From a virus, in the IMG/VR virus record IMGVR_UViG_3300044627_000060, positions 1-29,564 of that record: a stretch of DNA of 29,564 bases. One strand, 5' to 3'. Within the stretch, counting starts at the first letter, position 1, and the number at the start of each line of letters is the position of its first letter. A program made the translations under genes and the position numbers. This document shows, in pieces, positions 15,001 through 22,150 of this stretch. The notes beneath the pieces were generated by a model. That model saw nothing but the letters and a program-made list of their open reading frames with translations. It was not told the DNA's origin and ran no database searches.

Positions 15001-16978
15001 CTGTAAGTGAAGTGAACGCACCAGTAGTAGCTGTAGTAGCACCCACAGTGCCGTTGATGTTAATAGAGGCTGTACCAGTTAAATTTGTTACAGTACCACT
15101 AGAGGGAGTACCCAACTGAGGGGTTGTTAATATTGGGCTTGTAAGAGTTTTGTTTGTCAGGGTTTCAGTGCCTGTCAAAGTAGCAAAGCTACCAGCAGTC
15201 AAAGCTGCCTGAGTCCATGCTGAGCCAGTCCACAAATACAACTCATTGCTTGTGCTGTTCCAATACAATGCACCAACTAAAAGAGTATTGCCATCATTGT
15301 CAACAGAAGGAGCAGAAGCTTTGCTTCCTAAGTAACGATCATCAAAACTGTCATAACTAGCAGCAGCATTTGTAGCTGATGTAGAAGCAGCAGAGGCAGA
15401 GCTAGAAGCATTAGATGCTGATGTAGAAGCATTGCTTGCACTAGTGGCAGCATTAGAAGCAGAGGTGGCTGCAGCAGAAGCTGAAGCAGCAGCAGCAGTG
15501 GCAGAGCCTAAGATGCCATCAACATACAATTTAGTTGTAGCATCAGCATTATCTGTTGGAGTACCCAAGCCTGTAATCTTGGAAGTACCCATCGCAATGG
15601 CTCCAGACATTGTGCCACCTGATAAGTTCAGCTTCAATGCATCGGCAGTGTCTACATAGGTTTTAGTAGCAGCATCTTGATTTGCTGTGGGATTGCCAAG
15701 ACCTGTAATCTTAGAAGTACCCATAGCGATAGCACCACTCATAGTGCCACCAGCAAGATCTAGTTTTAATGCATCTGCTGTATCAACATAAGTTTTAGTA
15801 GCTGCATCTTGTGCAAGAGTTGGATTTCCTAAACCAGTAATTTTACTAGTACCCATTGCAATAGCACCACTCATAGTGCCACCAGCAAGTGCTAGTTTAG
15901 TTGCAATGGAGTTGGTAACTGTGGTGGCAAAGTTGGCATCATCACCTAAAGCAGCAGCAAGTTCATCCAGAGTGTCTAACGCTCCGGGAGCAGCAGCTAC
16001 TAAGTTGCTGATAGATGTATCAACATAAGTTTTAGTGGCAGCATCTTGTGCAAGAGTTGGGTCACCTAGTCCAGTGATCTTGCTAGTACCCATAGCTATG
16101 ACACCAGACATTGTGCCACCAGACAGATTAAGCTTAAGAGCATCTGCTGTGTCAACATAGCCTTTGGTAGCTGCATCGCCAGAGTTTGTAGGAGAAGTTA
16201 AGTTGGTGATGGTGGCAGCAGTGCCAGCATCCATGTTCAAACCACCATTGATGGTGACATCATTGAATGTTGATGTGCCTGTAGAGGCTGTAACATTACC
16301 TGTTAAGTTTCCTGTAACATTACCAACAACAGCACCAGTGTGTGTTCCTGCAGTGTTACCAGTGACAGCACCAGTAAGACTACCAACAAAGCCAGTGGTG
16401 GCTGTAACTGTAGTGCCTGTGATGGCTAAAGCAGAAGAGCCACCAATCACAGCACCATCAATAGTACCTGCATTGATGTCAGCAGTGGCTGCAACTAAAG
16501 AGGTGTTGGCAGTGAGGGCAGTGAATGTACCAGCAGCAGCGGTGCTTGCACCAATCACAGCAGCATCAACTGTTCCACCATTAATGTCAGCAGTGTCAGC
16601 AACTAAGCTGTCAATGTTGGCTGTGCCATCAATGTGTAAGTCTTTAAATTCTAAGGAGCTAGTGCCTAAGTCAATGTCATTATCTGTTACTGGAACAATA
16701 GCACCATCTTGAAAGCGTACCTGCTCAACAGCAGCAGCAGCTACTTCAACAAACACACCATGTCTATTATTACTAGTGTCTGTAGCAATCTTGTTTAATA
16801 AGTCAGCATCTCCAATAACAGGAACAGGATGACCCTCAGCAGCAGTGCCATCATGTCTATGACCAGCAGCAGTAGCAAAAGCATCACGCAGAGCATTAAG
16901 CTCATTGTTAATTGGAGCTGCACGAACTACACCCGTTGGTACAATATCAGCAGCCGACTGTCTTACATAACCTGCCAT
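12026..16978 (-). CDS. Tail fibre / spike with about 44 YadA-head-like repeats and S74 intramolecular chaperone, 1650 aa
   Basis: Residues 1-95 form the virion-proximal head (VPTGVVRAAPINNELNALRD). Residues about 97-260 are a beta-rich stalk beginning DNDIDLGTSSLEFKDLHIDG. Residues about 263-487 hold four full and one degenerate copies of a roughly 41-residue unit (AMGTSKITGLG..., DAATKTYVDTADALKL...). Residues about 490-547 are an Ala/Ser coiled-coil tract. Residues about 688-1455 contain about 44 copies of a 17-residue unit, consensus xGYQALxxNTTGxxNTA, close to the beta-roll repeats of YadA-type adhesin heads. The C-terminus, from SDYRLK at 1549-1554, is a Peptidase_S74 chaperone that trimerises the fibre and normally self-cleaves before the motif's Ser. 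It should bind the host surface. The ATG has a GGGG site 7 nt upstream. Confidence 0.93.
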   Translation of the reverse strand: MAGYVRQSAADIVPTGVVRAAPINNELNALRDAFATAAGHRHDGTAAEGHPVPVIGDADLLNKIATDTSNNRHGVFVEVAAAAVEQVRFQDGAIVPVTDNDIDLGTSSLEFKDLHIDGTANIDSLVADTADINGGTVDAAVIGASTAAAGTFTALTANTSLVAATADINAGTIDGAVIGGSSALAITGTTVTATTGFVGSLTGAVTGNTAGTHTGAVVGNVTGNLTGNVTASTGTSTFNDVTINGGLNMDAGTAATITNLTSPTNSGDAATKGYVDTADALKLNLSGGTMSGVIAMGTSKITGLGDPTLAQDAATKTYVDTSISNLVAAAPGALDTLDELAAALGDDANFATTVTNSIATKLALAGGTMSGAIAMGTSKITGLGNPTLAQDAATKTYVDTADALKLDLAGGTMSGAIAMGTSKITGLGNPTANQDAATKTYVDTADALKLNLSGGTMSGAIAMGTSKITGLGTPTDNADATTKLYVDGILGSATAAAASASAAATSASNAATSASNASTSASNASSSASAASTSATNAAASYDSFDDRYLGSKASAPSVDNDGNTLLVGALYWNSTSNELYLWTGSAWTQAALTAGSFATLTGTETLTNKTLTSPILTTPQLGTPSSGTVTNLTGTASININGTVGATTATTGAFTSLTASTTLGVTGVSTLTGGAVVQGLTVGLGAGALATNTAVGVSALQASNSGTGRNTSVGYQAGFNNTTGNKNTFLGMYTGFEVSTGVENTYVGYATGPNGIASTGSYNTGLGSQALYSNTTAANNVAVGYQAGYSNTTGGVTAFGYGALYSNTTGAANIAVGLNTLRLNTTGSYNVAIGQGGNNTALASNTTGSGNVAIGGDALSSNTTASNNTAVGSGAAYYNTTGAFITAVGYASLNANTTGSQNTAVGHTSLNANTTGVRNAAFGDVSLRVNTTGSDNLAVGSNAMYTNTTGSSNTAIGSQSLQANTTANSNTAVGYQSAYTNSTGANITAIGYGALYTNNANNNTALGKYAGYSNTTGNANVFIGSESAASGFAAGYLNTTGSNNVAVGANALSNNTTASANTAVGYQALKANTTAINNTALGALALQANTTGNYNTASGHGALYFNTTGVQNTANGLGALEGNTTGNNNTAMGFQALLNSTTASNNTAVGYHAGYANTTGTGQTALGYLALYSATTGSYNTVVGERSAYSMTTGERNVALGYTSLYSNNTGVRNISIGMSAMEANTSGSYNIAIGYQALATNTTANSNTAVGYQAAYANTTGDRNTALGWTTLDANTTGNYNTALGAEALGTNTTGGSNTAVGLQALITNSTGSNNTSVGFQSLPNSTTASDNTAVGYQAGNSNTTGNYLVALGHEALLSNTTGARNVALGKSALRSNTTGTSNIGIGYGTGVSVTTGLANTFVGNDWSGVWGACGELVTTGSGNSFYGTGSGRAMTTGSKNTIIGSYSGNQGGLDIRTAGNYIVLSDGDGNARLISDNSGYIGIGCFARLGNGGVFIRPNVTEGAAEISFNRADTANSSFPLTFYNNAGIVGSISYANTSTSFNTSSDYRLKNTIAPMTGALAKVALLKPCTYKWNVDGSNGQGFIAHELAEVVPQCVTGQKDAVDADGSPNYQGIDTSFLVATLTAAIQEQQAIIESLKARLDAANL
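12612..14915 (-). repeat. Tandem 51-bp coding repeats (about 44 units of 17 aa) in tail fibre
   Basis: In the coding strand each unit encodes a G-Y/S-x-A-L/G-x-x-N-T-T-G-x-x-N-T-A/V pattern with a 17-residue period. A few units are longer, for instance with a 3-7-residue insertion near units 4, 9, 20 and 42. Copies differ at synonymous and variable positions, so the array is old or under diversification rather than a recent amplification. Confidence 0.9.
15520..16190 (-). repeat. Tandem roughly 41-residue repeats in tail-fibre stalk
   Basis: Four full units share the phrases GGTMSGAIAMGTSKITGLG and DAATKTYVDTADALKL. A fifth degenerate unit opens the array (TNLTSPTNSGDAATKGYVD). One spacer carries a unique helical insert (APGALDTLDELAAALGDD). 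The repeat type is common in phage fibre stalks. Confidence 0.85.
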
Positions 16979-16989
16979 TTAGTTTCCCC

Positions 16990-18546
16990 TTAGCGTCTGT
17001 CATTCATCGAATAATTCAAGACCAAGCCCTGAATTGTGTGACTAGCATTCTGATCATTAGTCACATATTTGAAAGCAATGGAGAATCCAGAGCCTTCAAT
17101 GTTTGTTTTCTCTACTGGTGATGGATTACCATCGTAAATTGCTGAAGCATCATAGATGGCTTCATTGTAATAAGCAGCAGCACCAGTTGTTAAAATGTTA
17201 TAGTTGGCTGGATTGAAGACATTAACAGAGTCATCAAAGTCATACGACACACCCATCACAATACTAGTCGATCCCTCACTACGCAAGAATGTAGAGATGT
17301 TATAGAAGTTTTTACGGATTGAAGGATCTTGAAAATAGTAGAAAGGTGTTTGGTAAACACTCAGGATTTCTGTACTATTAAAAGAACTTCCTGTCTCTTG
17401 TTTATACACCTTACCAGTAGAGTCCCCATGAATAACAATCTCATCTACACCAACATATCCACTAGAAGCACATGTAGCTGGAAAGCCAAAAAGCTGACTA
17501 TACTCAAAAGACACACCACCTTCGCTGGCCCTAAGACCACCTAACAAACCAAAGGTTCCTTCGGCTGGTAAGAACAATCTAAACTGTGACTTCTTACGAA
17601 GCACTACAGAGCTTAGTGTTTCTGGATCAATAGAACCAGCTACAAGTTCTTGTAAGATTGATGTAATGGTGAATTGAATTTGTTTTGAAATTGTTTCCAA
17701 TTCCACATCACCAATCTTACTTGTTCCAGCCACTGGTCTAAAACCATCAGGACCAAGGAACACTAAACTGCCACCCAGTTCTATCACACTATCTGGAACA
17801 ACACAACCTAAATTTGTTGTCACTTCACCAACCACAAAGTCAGCAATGTTAGTTCCTGTCAAACTCTTAATGGCATTCTTACCAAAGATGTACAACGTAT
17901 CTCTAAACTGTTTAATCTGAACAATTTCAAAACCTACATTGATAACAGCAGCACCATTTGCTGGATTAAAGTTTGTCTCTGCCAAAGGAGAAGAAATATA
18001 TAAGTTGTAAGGATCTGTTGTATCACCAGCTAAGAACAAATGATTCTTAAAGGCAGCAGAATACTTAGGACTATTAGGAGCATTAGCATCTGTAATTTGT
18101 GTATAGGTAGTTCCATCATACACAGCAGCCGGATTGATTCCATCAGTTAATGCAATCTTAGGAGCACCCCAATTAAATCTAGTAAACCTAACCTTCTTAA
18201 CTCCCACCATTGTAACACCTGCTGGAGTTGTAATGGCTGACCAAGTGGAAGAAGAAGCTACCCACTTATAAAAGTAATTTGTACCAGCAGAGGGTTTGCG
18301 ACAAGCAAAGATGCCATCATTTAAACTCTCTGAAACCATAACACCAAGTACACTACCTGTGCCAGTTACAGTTCCATAACTATTAGCATATCCACTAATC
18401 CGTCTATAGCCGCCAGTAATAGCTGGCTCATAATTAATTAGCTGTGTGGCTGACCCTTGATATATCTCACCTTGAGATAGTACATCCCTATTGGTGTTCA
18501 TTCCACCAATACATGTAACCTTAAAGCCACTAATTCTGTCTGCCAT
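16990..18546 (-). CDS. Head-to-tail stopper/hub beta-propeller protein (P22 gp10-like), 518 aa
   Basis: The sequence is beta-rich with repeated blade-like strands (FACRKPSAGTNYFYKW, VKKVRFTRFNWGAPKIALTD, AAFKNHLFLAGDTTDPYNLY, IKQFRDTLYIFGKNAIKSL, LGGSLVFLGPDGFRPV). This is the pattern of the phage stabilisation proteins represented by P22 gp10. The N-terminus (FKVTCIGGMNTNRDVLSQGE) and a beta-sandwich-like C-terminal region fit that family. It would assemble under the adaptor and carry the fibre encoded next. It overlaps the end of the adaptor gene by one base and lies 11 nt before the fibre gene. Length is close to P22 gp10. Assignment rests on fold-like pattern and context. Confidence 0.8.
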   Translation of the reverse strand: MADRISGFKVTCIGGMNTNRDVLSQGEIYQGSATQLINYEPAITGGYRRISGYANSYGTVTGTGSVLGVMVSESLNDGIFACRKPSAGTNYFYKWVASSSTWSAITTPAGVTMVGVKKVRFTRFNWGAPKIALTDGINPAAVYDGTTYTQITDANAPNSPKYSAAFKNHLFLAGDTTDPYNLYISSPLAETNFNPANGAAVINVGFEIVQIKQFRDTLYIFGKNAIKSLTGTNIADFVVGEVTTNLGCVVPDSVIELGGSLVFLGPDGFRPVAGTSKIGDVELETISKQIQFTITSILQELVAGSIDPETLSSVVLRKKSQFRLFLPAEGTFGLLGGLRASEGGVSFEYSQLFGFPATCASSGYVGVDEIVIHGDSTGKVYKQETGSSFNSTEILSVYQTPFYYFQDPSIRKNFYNISTFLRSEGSTSIVMGVSYDFDDSVNVFNPANYNILTTGAAAYYNEAIYDASAIYDGNPSPVEKTNIEGSGFSIAFKYVTNDQNASHTIQGLVLNYSMNDRR

Positions 18547-19256
18547 TAAAACACTCTTGGATTAAAGGAAGGCTTAACAATCATTGTTGAACGCATATAC
18601 AAAGGCTCATCTAACAAAAGCCTACGCATTGTTCTGATACCTGTCTCAAACTTTTCTTTATACATTGTTGCTCCCTGTTCATTAGATCTGAACATAAGCA
18701 TGTAGAACATAGCACCATCAAGCAACACACCATTAAACCTATCAGGAATAATAGCTACGTCTGTATCAGCAGACAGGGCAGCAGGAAAAGACCAATACTT
18801 ATACTCAATCTCATAAGCCTGATCGGGTTTTGGAGTCACACCAAACTTAGCTTCTTGTGTTTGATAAACAGCAATAGAAGGACCACGGCCTCCAGTGCCA
18901 TTTACATCTTCACCGGGACGATAGTTGTCTAAGTAGTCAACATATGTAAGAACAGGTAAACGAGCCGGATCATTATTTGCTGCTGTTAGCTGCTTGAGAT
19001 AGAAACTTTCCCAATCAACACTAGACAAATCAGCGGGGAAGGAATATGTTCCCGTACCCGCTGTCATTGTTTGTGTATAAGTAGTAAGAGCAAAGGGCCA
19101 TTCTTGAGCACCATGCATCAATTCTCTAATAGATGAATTGATAGCATTCTTGGCTAGAGCTTGAATGTTTCTAGCTCCAGCGAATTCGGTGGTGTCTAAA
19201 ACAACCTCCCCCATTCTTCGCAGCAATTCATTTGTTAAAGAAATAAATGTAGACAT
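18546..19256 (-). CDS. Head-tail adaptor (P22 gp4-like / connector), 236 aa
   Basis: The protein has an N-terminal helical region (LTNELLRRMGEVVLDTTEF, IQALAKNAINSSIRELMHG) followed by mixed beta strands (TYTQTMTAGTGTYSFPADL, YEIEYKYWSFP). A C-terminal helix-loop follows (LLDGAMFYMLMF, KFETGIRTMRRLLLDE). This order is typical of podovirus adaptor proteins that bind under the portal. It sits between capsid genes and the beta-propeller gene, the expected place. The ATG at 19256 has no clear Shine-Dalgarno and lies only about 12 nt beyond an intrinsic terminator, so expression is probably low and by read-through. Confidence 0.8.
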   Translation of the reverse strand: MSTFISLTNELLRRMGEVVLDTTEFAGARNIQALAKNAINSSIRELMHGAQEWPFALTTYTQTMTAGTGTYSFPADLSSVDWESFYLKQLTAANNDPARLPVLTYVDYLDNYRPGEDVNGTGGRGPSIAVYQTQEAKFGVTPKPDQAYEIEYKYWSFPAALSADTDVAIIPDRFNGVLLDGAMFYMLMFRSNEQGATMYKEKFETGIRTMRRLLLDEPLYMRSTMIVKPSFNPRVF

Positions 19257-19267
19257 AATTTTTAAAC

Positions 19268-19298
19268 AATAAAAGGGAGAGGCGGTTAAGCCCCTCCC
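19268..19298 (-). terminator. Intrinsic (Rho-independent) terminator after capsid genes
   Basis: On the minus strand a 24-nt hairpin (coordinates 19275-19298, starting GGGAGGGGC and closing GCCTCTCCC, one G-T wobble, 6-nt loop) is followed at once by TTTTATT. The stem is nine pairs and GC-rich. It lies directly behind the decoration-protein gene and before the adaptor. Confidence 0.85.
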
Positions 19299-19313
19299 AG
19301 TATTAACTAGCTA

Positions 19314-19802
19314 TTAGGCCAGTTGCTCACGGTCAACGGAAGCACGAGCTGGGCGACCATCAACATTCATCAAGACAGCCCACACACGCAACTCACCAGA
19401 GGTGGGAGCAGTAGTAGCAGCTTGGATGAGCAAGTCGATAGTGTCAGCAGTAGCAATCACTACTGGCTGGAAAGCAGCAGCGTTCTGGGCATAAGCACCA
19501 GCAGCAGCAGCATCACCATCAAAGCCATCAACGAATACGTCAGCGTCTACACCAGTAACACCCAAGTCAAGAGCTGTATCGTTTGACTCACCACCCAAAA
19601 CGGTGATAACTTCAAAACCAGCATTCAAGATGAGGGTGTTGGCGGGAACATTGATACACTCAATAACGTCAGCAGCAGCCAAGGCAGAACCTTTAGCTGT
19701 AGCTGCGGCAGCGAAGTCAATAGTAACATCGACCAAGTAAGGGATAGCACCAGCGGTGCGACCAGCGGAGGCTGAACCAGCCAAAGTTGTAACAGTTGCC
19801 AT
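19314..19802 (-). CDS. Probable capsid decoration/stabilisation protein, 162 aa
   Basis: An Ala/Gly/Val/Asp-rich protein with no lysines in its first 35 residues. It has a beta-strand pattern (VDVTIDFAAAATAKGSAL, ADVIECINVPANTLILNAGF, DTIDLLIQAATTAPTSGELR, VWAVLMNVDG), consistent with a compact beta-barrel. It follows the major capsid gene with an 11-nt gap, shares its promoter and is closed by a terminator. A high-copy capsid accessory such as a decoration or head-stabilising protein is the best inference. I recall similar small proteins next to coat genes in aquatic podophages but cannot name a family. Confidence 0.7.
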   Translation of the reverse strand: MATVTTLAGSASAGRTAGAIPYLVDVTIDFAAAATAKGSALAAADVIECINVPANTLILNAGFEVITVLGGESNDTALDLGVTGVDADVFVDGFDGDAAAAGAYAQNAAAFQPVVIATADTIDLLIQAATTAPTSGELRVWAVLMNVDGRPARASVDREQLA

Positions 19803-19813
19803 TATCGTTCTCC

Positions 19814-20884
19814 TTAAGCAGCGTTGTATTTAGCAGTGACGATGCCTTCAGGACGCAAGATTTTGCGACCATAAAGATGCATACCACGCACGATGTCAGC
19901 GAAGCTGTCTGGATCACGATATGTCTCGGTCTTAGTGATTTGCTGAGCAGTTGCAACAGCAGAGTCATGACCAGCAACAATCACACCAAAGTCAGTGTTT
20001 TGGTTTGCAGTACCTGCAGTACCAGCACCAGTACCAACTTTAGGTAGGTTGTTAGAAACATATACACGGAAGCCATGCAAGTTGTTAATGACCAAGCCGT
20101 TCTGCAAACCAGAACCACCAAAGTCACCATTCAACAAACGGCTGTCTTCGTCCTTCAGCATTTCGATGAAGATAGGATCAACCACCAACCAACGACCACC
20201 AGAGTCAACAAACTGTTGATCCAGCAAGCGACCCATACGAGCAATCACCATCAAAGGAGATGCTGTAGCGGTAGGCAAAGCTGTTGCACCGGGCAGACGG
20301 GGAGTCAAAGGAATGGAATGCTCACCAGCAGAGGAAGTGGTGATGTTACCAAAGCTACCTTTTTTCAGCTTCATAGTAGCCAACAACTCATCAGCACCAG
20401 CGGCAGTAACTGCCTTAGTACCAGCGGCTGCTGTACGAGCTGTATCAGGATTCACATGCTTTGCAGACTGTGAGAAACCAGACAAGTAACCCAAGACATC
20501 TTGGTCATACTGATCACGCAAACGATACGCTGCACGATCAGAAGCCATCTGCATGAAGTTCACATGTGAGTGAGCTGCTTCGATGTCATCAATCTTGAAA
20601 GCGTAGTAGTTAGCTTGGTCAACAACCAAGGTGAAGTCTTCATCATTCAGATCTTGAGCAGTGATTTGTGTACCACGAGCATAGCTCTGTACAGACACTT
20701 CAGGTTCTTTAATGATTTTGACACTGTCGCCCATGTTTGCGATTTCACCAAAGTAATCATTATTGGTGATGTCTTCAACAGTAGACGCTTTACGGAATGC
20801 AAGTTGAACTTGCTTTGAATAGATTACGGGGCTAAAATTACCATTAGGTAAATTGCCGTAACCTGCAGCACTTGGAAAAGCCAT
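19814..20884 (-). CDS. Major capsid protein (P22-coat / HK97-fold type), 356 aa
   Basis: The N-terminal phrase (FSPVIYSKQVQLAFRKAST, then a DYFGEIANMGDSVKI strand) and the later helix (AAHSHVNFMQMASDRAAYRL, YDQDVLGYLSGF) match coat proteins of the P22-like set. C-terminal pieces (RWLVVDPIFIEMLKDE, GLVINNLHGFRVYVSNNLP, ATAQQITKTETYRDPDSF) resemble the P-domain and A-domain strands of HK97-fold coats. It lies directly after the scaffold, as expected. It has the best ribosome site in the window (TAGGAGGA, 7 nt before ATG) and its own promoter, fitting the most abundant virion protein. Confidence 0.9.
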   Translation of the reverse strand: MAFPSAAGYGNLPNGNFSPVIYSKQVQLAFRKASTVEDITNNDYFGEIANMGDSVKIIKEPEVSVQSYARGTQITAQDLNDEDFTLVVDQANYYAFKIDDIEAAHSHVNFMQMASDRAAYRLRDQYDQDVLGYLSGFSQSAKHVNPDTARTAAAGTKAVTAAGADELLATMKLKKGSFGNITTSSAGEHSIPLTPRLPGATALPTATASPLMVIARMGRLLDQQFVDSGGRWLVVDPIFIEMLKDEDSRLLNGDFGGSGLQNGLVINNLHGFRVYVSNNLPKVGTGAGTAGTANQNTDFGVIVAGHDSAVATAQQITKTETYRDPDSFADIVRGMHLYGRKILRPEGIVTAKYNAA

Positions 20885-21121
20885 TTTAATATCCTCCTAG
20901 ATATGTGTTAGGCATATAATTAAATACGCTGAACATCACCACAGAGGCTGTATTTGATGGGTGTGTATAGAACAGGGATGCCTCCACTTGTCTATACAGG
21001 CCAACAAACTTCAGGTTGTTCTGACAGTTTATTGTTTGCGTGACAGATAACTCTATGGGGTAGGGTAGCTAGCATTGTTACGGCCCATAGGAGCAAGACT
21101 AGATACCTAGTCCTGCTTAAA
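20885..21121 (-). promoter_or_regulatory. Structured 5' leader of the capsid mRNA
   Basis: About 230 nt separate the predicted transcription start (near 21115) from the capsid ATG, and no ORF is seen in it. Inverted repeats: 21092-21117 (six perfect pairs GACTAG/CTAGTC around a 4-nt loop, extended by four more pairs past one mismatch), 21053-21090 (CTATGGG/CCCATAG), and 20964-20998 (TGTATAGA/TCTATACA). None has a following T-run, so they look like stability or processing structures, not terminators. Confidence 0.55.
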
Positions 21122-21149
21122 GTTATACCAGTTGTTTCAGATTTGTCAA
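21122..21149 (-). promoter_or_regulatory. Strong sigma70-type promoter for the capsid unit
   Basis: On the minus strand the consensus -35 TTGACA (21144-21149) and -10 TATAAC (21122-21127, 5/6) are separated by 16 nt, with TGG directly before the -10 (extended -10). It lies at the end of the intergenic gap nearest the scaffold stop. The match is close to Escherichia coli consensus, so host RNA polymerase can be expected to use it. Confidence 0.7.
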
Positions 21150-21152
21150 TAC

Positions 21153-22013
21153 TTAACGAGCACTTCCGCTAACATCGTATACAAACTTACCTGATTGTAA
21201 TGCTTTAGCAATAGCTTCTTGGTTCTTTTCATACTCAAAGGTAGACATTTTACTTACCTCTGACTCATAAAAGACACCGTCTTTACTCTCACCTGTAGGT
21301 GCAGAACGACTACCACGGGTGTTTACGCTTTCAGCAGCACCCTTATCTGAGACAGTTTTCTTAGTCTTAATACCTTTATCAGCTTTGTATAAGTCGATGG
21401 CACGGGCAGCAGACACGGCATCACTCTCATTATCATACAAAGCATCTTGAATCCATTTAGGTTGTTCTTCAACCCAGCTATGGAATTCATCATCATCACG
21501 GATTCTATCAAAGTCTGGATGTAGGCGTGTCAAATCAGCTTCTGCTTTTTCCTTAGCTGTCTGATGCTCACGCTCATCTAGCTGTTTAAATCGTTCATCC
21601 AAGGCTTGAGTTTGTTCCTTAGCCTTTTTAATTGCAATGGTTTCAACAATCTTTGCAACATCAGGATAGGCTCTAGCCCACTCATTAAGTTCTTCTTCAC
21701 TCTTAGGAAGCTTGATTTGCTTCTCTGTGCTGCTCTGTAGCTGTGAGCGAAGATCATCAATCTGCTTCTGTAAAGTTACTTGTTGTTGCTGAGAATGTCT
21801 ACGCAGATCTCCATAACGCTTCTTAAAGCTCTTCTCTTCTGCGCTTAAGTTGCTGTCCTCACCATCCTGTGGTTCTTGAGGATTGCTCTTATCTTCAGCC
21901 AATTGTTTCAACTCAGCTTCTTCTTGCTCAATCCTATCCTTGTTAGCATTACGCTTACCAAATGGAGAGAAAGCCTGAGCTTGTTGATTCTGATTAACTA
22001 CTGCTTCTGTCAT
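21153..22013 (-). CDS. Scaffolding protein, 286 aa
   Basis: This is a highly charged, helical protein with few hydrophobics. It has Gln/Glu/Lys-rich coiled-coil stretches (RRHSQQQQVTLQKQIDDL, DERFKQLDEREHQTAKEKAE) and a basic C-terminal region, typical of phage scaffolds that bind coat through a C-terminal helix. It lies directly before the major capsid gene, the canonical position. The ATG has an AAAGGT site 5 nt upstream. The middle contains a more ordered patch (RLHPDFDRIRDDDEFHSWVE) common in scaffold-like proteins. No protease motif is present. Confidence 0.85.
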   Translation of the reverse strand: MTEAVVNQNQQAQAFSPFGKRNANKDRIEQEEAELKQLAEDKSNPQEPQDGEDSNLSAEEKSFKKRYGDLRRHSQQQQVTLQKQIDDLRSQLQSSTEKQIKLPKSEEELNEWARAYPDVAKIVETIAIKKAKEQTQALDERFKQLDEREHQTAKEKAEADLTRLHPDFDRIRDDDEFHSWVEEQPKWIQDALYDNESDAVSAARAIDLYKADKGIKTKKTVSDKGAAESVNTRGSRSAPTGESKDGVFYESEVSKMSTFEYEKNQEAIAKALQSGKFVYDVSGSAR

Positions 22014-22122
22014 AACATACCTTTAAGTTGGGGCTAACTGTAGCTGCATAGCAGGGAGATAGGTAGCCATATGGTGGGAAATTGTTGACACTCACCAGCC
22101 CACCTCTGGTTTGAGTATGCTA

Positions 22123-22150
22123 ATTATATAGTATTATTTCTTAGAAGCAA
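22123..22150 (-). promoter_or_regulatory. Candidate promoter before scaffold gene
   Basis: On the minus strand TATAAT (22123-22128) is preceded after 16 nt by TTGCTT (22145-22150), a half-matched -35. It lies at the end of the upstream gene, and the 120-nt gap to the scaffold contains a GGTGGG/CCCACC inverted repeat (22073-22104). A perfect -10 in an AT-rich stretch can arise by chance. Confidence 0.35.

Noticed and set aside
16164-16712. Plus-strand 182-aa Val/Pro/Ala-rich frame opposite the tail-fibre stalk
   Set aside because: Long only because the opposite strand is repetitive and stop-poor; composition and context do not support a gene.
21053-21090. CTATGGG/CCCATAG inverted repeat as a terminator
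   Set aside because: Loop is long and no T-run follows on the minus strand, so it is listed only as leader structure.
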